DNA of 64,000 bases from Pseudoalteromonas aurantia 208. Its GTDB lineage: Bacteria > Pseudomonadota > Gammaproteobacteria > Enterobacterales > Alteromonadaceae. Numbering within the stretch: the stretch's first letter is position 1; every line of letters starts with the position of its first letter. The stretch spans positions 1 to 64,000 of the forward strand of contig NZ_AQGV01000014.1 of assembly GCF_014858725.1 (NCBI RefSeq), read 5' to 3'. The position numbers were made by a program, and so were the translations under genes. Under the pieces are notes generated by a model. That model ran no database searches. It had not been told where the DNA came from and saw only the letters and a list, made by a program, of their open reading frames with translations. Of the stretch, positions 63,670 to 64,000 are shown in pieces.

Positions 63670-64000
63670 TTAAAACTGATAAGCAACAGTGGCTTTTATA
63701 TTACGCCCAGGTTCGTAATCCATTAAAAACAGCCCCTTTTCGCCCGCTAATGGGTGGCCAGTCACGCCTGTTTTAGATGACTGAGAGGCATAAAATTCAT
63801 CAAATACATTGTCAATGCCAACTCGAAAATGCAGTGCACTTATCGTCTGTGGCATCCAATGCACCGACAAATTGTGTACCGTATAACTGCGCTTTTCACT
63901 GTTAATGCTAGGGCCACCTAAAAATTGCCCTTCAGCCACACCGCCAACCATCATACCTTCCCAAGCAACATCAAGGTCATAACGCTCGAATTGGTAAGCC
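63670..64000 (-). CDS. TonB-dependent receptor, C-terminal part (runs off the window)
   Basis: The frame stays open to the window end, so only the last 109 residues are seen. The segment NLSVHWMP ... LHFRVGIDNVFDEFYAS is the typical penultimate barrel motif, and the end NIKATVAYQF has the terminal aromatic residue that outer-membrane barrels need for assembly. It also has the GRNIKATV pattern common in haem and siderophore receptors. It is the second receptor next to this locus; its ligand is unknown. Confidence 0.82.
   Translation of the reverse strand, partial: AYQFERYDLDVAWEGMMVGGVAEGQFLGGPSINSEKRSYTVHNLSVHWMPQTISALHFRVGIDNVFDEFYASQSSKTGVTGHPLAGEKGLFLMDYEPGRNIKATVAYQF

Noticed and set aside
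1-64000. CRISPR arrays, rRNA, tRNA, prophage or integrase genes
   Set aside because: I looked for repeat-spacer patterns, tRNA-like cloverleaf ends and phage or integrase motifs and saw none. A tRNA scan would be needed to exclude a missed one.

Overview
The window looks like a chromosomal segment of a marine gammaproteobacterium of the order Alteromonadales, most likely Pseudoalteromonas or a close relative. This rests on moderately AT-rich DNA, the srkA-dsbA-ccoG neighbourhood, a complete gsp operon beside hslR-hslO-pckA, and protein sequences typical of that group. The species cannot be read from the sequence.

Left part (1-9.2 kb): housekeeping genes, namely a membrane-anchored RRM protein, murI, a DUF5610-like protein, trmA, a DUF523 protein, an srkA-dsbA-dsbA-like operon ending in a strong terminator, ccoG and two small proteins. 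A 193-bp MITE sits between two convergent genes. Middle-left (9.2-21.1 kb): one minus-strand operon gspC-D-E-F-G-H-I-J-K-L-M-N plus a UPF0149 gene, encoding nearly a whole type II secretion system. At 21.3-24.4 kb lie hslR, hslO and pckA; pckA has a pair of LacI-type palindromes upstream. At 24.5-27.5 kb lie three unknown exported or membrane-anchored proteins, two of them tandem paralogues, followed by a chemoreceptor gene and hemN.

Right part (31.4-62.9 kb): a large siderophore locus. It holds a PvdE/SyrD-type exporter, an FhuF-like ferric-siderophore reductase, entC-entE-entB, a free-standing condensation protein and entA (making and activating 2,3-dihydroxybenzoate, DHB). It continues with a DapE-like amidohydrolase, a PvdA-like ornithine N5-monooxygenase, a 5440-residue four-module NRPS, a TonB-dependent receptor and a PvdF-like formyltransferase. 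The NRPS reads C-A(Ser)-T-E / C-A(DGEVCGGVTK)-T / C-A(Asn)-T-E / C-A(DGEVCGGVTK)-T-TE. Together with the tailoring enzymes this predicts a mixed catecholate/bis-hydroxamate product, DHB-D-Ser-fhOrn-D-Asn-fhOrn (fhOrn = N5-formyl-N5-hydroxyornithine). Three bidentate ligands would make it hexadentate. I cannot match this to a characterised siderophore from memory, so it is the best candidate here for an undescribed system.

Mobile DNA: three copies of a 193-bp MITE (4-bp target duplications) and one 263-bp MITE-like element (TA duplication) lie between genes. Two of the 193-bp copies, inverted, bracket the NRPS-receptor-formyltransferase arm. The window ends inside a second TonB-dependent receptor gene.
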